Notes under the pieces: model-generated
What the model saw: the letters and a program-made list of their open reading frames with translations, nothing else
Database searches by the model: none
Told to the model about the DNA's origin: nothing
Source of the DNA: Streptomyces abyssalis
Lineage (GTDB): Bacteria; Actinomycetota; Actinomycetes; Streptomycetales; Streptomycetaceae
Assembly: GCF_001751365.1 (NCBI RefSeq)
Contig: NZ_LJGT01000037.1
Location: 654,556-718,555 of the forward strand
Direction of reading: 5' to 3'
DNA: 64,000 bases
Position numbers and translations under genes: made by a program
Shown: piece by piece, positions 61,394 through 64,000 of the stretch
Layout: each line of letters opens with the position of its first letter
Numbering within the stretch: the first letter of the stretch is position 1

Positions 61394-62560
61394 ATGAGCT
61401 ACGAACCGACGCCGGAGGACAGGTTCAGCTTCGGACTGTGGACGGTGGGCTGGCTGGGACGCGACCCCTTCGGCGAAGCGACCCGCGCGCCCCTGGATCC
61501 CGTCGAGGCCGTCCACCGGCTCGCCGGGCTCGGCGCCTGGGGGATCACCTTCCACGACGACGACCTCATCCCCCACGGCACGGCTCAGGCCGGACGCGAG
61601 GCCCACGTCAAGCGGTTCCGGCAGGCGCTGGAGGCCACCGGCATGACCGTGCCGATGGCGACGACGAACCTCTTCTCCCATCCGGTCTTCAAGGACGGTG
61701 CCTTCACCGCCAACGACCGCGACGTGCGCCGCTACGCCCTGCGGAAGACGATGCGCAACATCGACCTCGCTGCCGAACTGGGTGCCCGGACGTATGTGGC
61801 CTGGGGTGGCCGCGAGGGCGCCGAGTCGGGTGCGGCCAAGGACGTACGGGCGGCGCTGGACCGCATGAAGGAGGCGTTCGACCTCCTCGCCGAATACGTC
61901 ACCGAGCAGGGCTACGACCTGCGGTTCGCCATCGAGCCGAAGCCGAACGAGCCCCGCGGCGACATTCTGCTGCCCACCGTCGGGCACGCTCTGGCATTCA
62001 TCACCCGGCTGGAGCGCCCGGAACTCTTCGGCGTGAACCCGGAGGTCGGCCACGAGCAGATGGCCGGGCTCAACTACCCGCACGGCATCGCCCAGGCCAT
62101 GTGGGCGGGCAAGCTCATCCACCTCGACCTCAACGGCCAGTCGGGCATCAAGTACGACCAGGATCTGCGTTTCGGGGCGGGAGACCTGCGAGCCGCCTTC
62201 TGGACCGTCGACCTGCTGGAGAGCGGAGGCTACGAAGGACCCCGCCACTTCGACTTCAAGCCGCCCCGTACCGAGGACTACGACGGAGTCTGGGCTTCGG
62301 CCGCGGGCTGCATGCGCAACTACCTGATCCTGCGTGAGCGGGCGGCCGCCTTCCGCGCCGATCCCGCGGTGCGGGAAGCGCTGCGCGGCTCACGGCTCGA
62401 CCAGCTCGCCCTGCCCACGCTGGCGCCCGGTGAGACACCGGCGCAGCTCCTCGCGGACCCCTCCGCCTTCGAGGACTTCGACGCGGACGCGGCGGCCGGC
62501 CGGGGCATGGCCTTCGAACAGCTCGACCAGCTCGCGATGGACCATCTGCTCAGGGCCTGA
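61394..62560 (+). CDS. xylA: Xylose isomerase
   Basis: The 388-residue product (ATG 61394, GAGAGAGGGG upstream) is a class I xylose isomerase of the actinomycete type: [28 protein letters not shown] with catalytic His, [15 protein letters not shown] (metal Glu), [14 protein letters not shown] (metal ligands Glu, His), [10 protein letters not shown] and [12 protein letters not shown]. It isomerises D-xylose to D-xylulose (and glucose to fructose). Divergent xylB makes the pathway complete locally; no xylose transporter is in the window. Confidence 0.96.
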   Translation: MSYEPTPEDRFSFGLWTVGWLGRDPFGEATRAPLDPVEAVHRLAGLGAWGITFHDDDLIPHGTAQAGREAHVKRFRQALEATGMTVPMATTNLFSHPVFKDGAFTANDRDVRRYALRKTMRNIDLAAELGARTYVAWGGREGAESGAAKDVRAALDRMKEAFDLLAEYVTEQGYDLRFAIEPKPNEPRGDILLPTVGHALAFITRLERPELFGVNPEVGHEQMAGLNYPHGIAQAMWAGKLIHLDLNGQSGIKYDQDLRFGAGDLRAAFWTVDLLESGGYEGPRHFDFKPPRTEDYDGVWASAAGCMRNYLILRERAAAFRADPAVREALRGSRLDQLALPTLAPGETPAQLLADPSAFEDFDADAAAGRGMAFEQLDQLAMDHLLRA

Positions 62561-62568
62561 ACCGTCCG

Positions 62569-62648
62569 CCGGTGCGGGCACGGGTGCGGGGGCGCGGACA
62601 CAAGCGGGAAGGCTCCCGCCCGCGGCCCCACACCCGTGCCCGCACCGG
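62569..62648. terminator. 18-bp inverted repeat, bidirectional terminator
   Basis: 62569-62586 and 62631-62648 are perfect 18-bp inverted copies; the interior holds a further GC-rich stem. It lies between convergent xylA and the sigma-factor gene. Confidence 0.85.
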
Positions 62649-62651
62649 AGC

Positions 62652-63686
62652 TCAGTGCGGGACGGCGTCCGCGGGCACGGAATCGGGCAGCCCGAACGTA
62701 CGGAAGAGGTCCTCGCCGAAGAACGCGCCCACGTGCGCCACTTCGCCGTCCTCGATGGTGAGCACATGCAGCTGGAACGGCTTGTAGTCGCCGCCCTCGT
62801 GCCGGCTGTAGAGCGCGAACCCGGGCTGGCCGTTGGCGGCCACGGGCATCATCAGGCCTTCGCCGGGGCCTATGGGGCACTGTGCGCCGATGAGCCGTGA
62901 TATGGCGTCGCGGCCCCGGAACCACTCCGGGAACGGAGGCATCTCCCAGACCGCGTCCTCCTTGAAGAGCTGGACGATCGCCGTGACGTCGGAGTTCTCG
63001 AACGCCTTGGCGTAACGGTCGAGAAGCTCGCGCTGCGCGGGATCGGTCGGCTCGGACAGCTCCTCCTCCGTGAGGGCTGCCTGCTGCAGCTGCGCGCGTG
63101 CGCGCTGCAGCGCGCTGTTGACGCTCGCGGTCGTGGTGTCGAGCAGCTCGGCCACCTCCGCGGCCCGCCACTTGAGGACCTCGCGCAGCAGCAGCACCGC
63201 CCGCTGTCTCGGCGGAAGATGCTGCAGGGCGGCGACCAGGGCGAGCCGCATGCTGGAGCGCGAGACGACGACCGCGGCCGGGTCGGCGGGCTGTTCGCCG
63301 CGGAACATCGCGTCGGGCACGGGCTCCAGCCACGGGACCTCGGGAGCCTCCACCACGGGGCGTTCCGGATCGTCGCTGGGCGCGCCGATCCCGGAGGGCA
63401 TGGGCCGGCGGCCGCGGCTCTCGATGGCCGTCAGGCAGGCGTTCGTCGCGATCCTGTAGAGCCACGTACGCAGAGACGAGCGTCCCTCGAAGCGGTCGGC
63501 CGCACGCCATGCGCGCAGATACGTGTCCTGCACGAGGTCTTCGGCGTCGTGCACCGAGCCCATCATGCGGTAGCAGTGCGCCAGCAGTTCGCGACGGTAC
63601 GGCTGCGCCCGGTCCAGCAGGTCGTCACGGCTGAGCGGGACGCCGGCGGAAGCGGTGACGGAGTCGCCGAGGGTGCTGTCTGTCAT
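62652..63686 (-). CDS. ECF RNA polymerase sigma factor with SnoaL-like C-terminal domain
   Basis: The 344-residue product has sigma region 2 (YRRELLAHCYRMMGSVHDAE, DLVQDTYLRAWR) and region 4 (ALQHLPPRQRAVLLLREVLK, TTTASVNSALQRARAQL). A SnoaL/NTF2-like domain follows (about 215-335; LLDRYAKAFENSDVTAIVQL, WEMPPFPEWFRGRDAI). This is the TIGR02960/SigG-like branch in which the C-terminal domain modulates activity in place of a separate anti-sigma. No anti-sigma gene is adjacent. Confidence 0.92.
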   Translation of the reverse strand: MTDSTLGDSVTASAGVPLSRDDLLDRAQPYRRELLAHCYRMMGSVHDAEDLVQDTYLRAWRAADRFEGRSSLRTWLYRIATNACLTAIESRGRRPMPSGIGAPSDDPERPVVEAPEVPWLEPVPDAMFRGEQPADPAAVVVSRSSMRLALVAALQHLPPRQRAVLLLREVLKWRAAEVAELLDTTTASVNSALQRARAQLQQAALTEEELSEPTDPAQRELLDRYAKAFENSDVTAIVQLFKEDAVWEMPPFPEWFRGRDAISRLIGAQCPIGPGEGLMMPVAANGQPGFALYSRHEGGDYKPFQLHVLTIEDGEVAHVGAFFGEDLFRTFGLPDSVPADAVPH

Positions 63687-63961
63687 GATCCAGCCTTTCG
63701 CCTTTCGACGCCGCGGATGCGGGCGGTGGAGGTCCGGCGCATCAGTATCGCAATCTTGTGCGATTTTCGGGAGTCGAACGGGGAGATGTCTCGGTTCATA
63801 CTGCTATTGATACGGACATTCTCGACCCATGAGGCACCCCACCGGAATGGTCCGGCTGGTAAAGAAGAGTCGCGTGAGGGCGAACAGCCGCGGACGGCGC
63901 GACCGCTTCCGGTCACTTCGGCAGCGGAACGGCTGGTCCGGACGCGCGGTCTCCGGGCTTC
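63687..63961. promoter_or_regulatory. Sigma-factor upstream region with palindrome
   Basis: No gene in these 275 bp. ATCGCA-ATCTTG-TGCGAT (63747-63764) is a perfect 6-bp inverted repeat 60 bp upstream of the sigma gene start; A/T-rich TATCAATAGCAG at about 63800 may be promoter sequence. Confidence 0.4.
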
Positions 63962-64000
63962 TCAGTCCTCGCCGCGGCGCCGCTTGCGTGCCCGGCGGCG
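63962..64000 (-). CDS. Possible 3' end of a gene running off the window
   Basis: From the right edge the minus strand reads RRRARKRRRGED then TGA at 63962-63964. The basic tail resembles C-termini of many Streptomyces proteins, but twelve codons cannot establish a gene. Confidence 0.3.
   Translation of the reverse strand, partial: RRRARKRRRGED

Overview
The window is about 70% GC, with dense GTG/ATG starts, GGAGG-type ribosome sites, many ATGA stop/start overlaps and gene families typical of Streptomyces or a close relative. It reads as ordinary Streptomyces chromosome interrupted by a scar zone (about 17.3-24.3 kb) and by one integrated element (24.9-36.6 kb). All family calls are from reading the translated sequence; no database search was run.

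Layout. 0-2 kb: the 3' part of a family-4 glycosyltransferase and a translationally coupled partner. 2-5.1 kb: a membrane-anchored CBM2 protein next to an unusual protein that joins an ECF-sigma-like region, a zinc-finger anti-sigma-like motif, one membrane segment and an outer LamG domain. 5.5-15.2 kb: a probable catabolic island with two metabolite:H+ symporters, a LysR regulator, a flavin monooxygenase, RidA, a DUF1028 hydrolase and two M20 amidohydrolases. 15.4-24.7 kb: PhoD, a response regulator beheaded by an IS5-type scrap, a DUF5997/LysR-effector-domain pair, a secreted phospholipase D-like protein, an EF-hand protein, remnants of immunity-like genes and IS5 transposases, and an imported gene made of two tandem copies of one domain.

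24,897-36,580 is an actinomycete integrative and conjugative element (AICE) of the pSAM2 type. It is bounded by a 43-bp direct repeat of the 3' end of tRNA-Pro(GGG) and carries Int, Xis, RepSA, an FtsK-like translocase, Spd-type spread proteins and a regulatory trio (HD, NUDIX, HTH-DUF5919). Its left arm holds AT-richer cargo: a two-TM SLATT-like protein and a divergent PIN_8-like nuclease, separated by 474 bp containing long perfect hairpins. This is the best candidate here for an undescribed (probably defence) system.

36.8-64 kb returns to chromosome: NDH-2-like oxidoreductase, two GT2 enzymes, 4-hydroxybenzoate hydroxylase (pobA), a nucleotide-sugar epimerase, an OmpR-type two-component pair, a GT2/DUF2064/methyltransferase operon, a LysR/M24/enolase-superfamily module, a lipase maturation factor-like protein, a CE7 esterase, malonyl-CoA synthetase (matB), a ROK regulator with divergent xylB and xylA, and an ECF sigma factor with a SnoaL tail. 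Convergent gene pairs are commonly separated by strong GC-rich hairpins.
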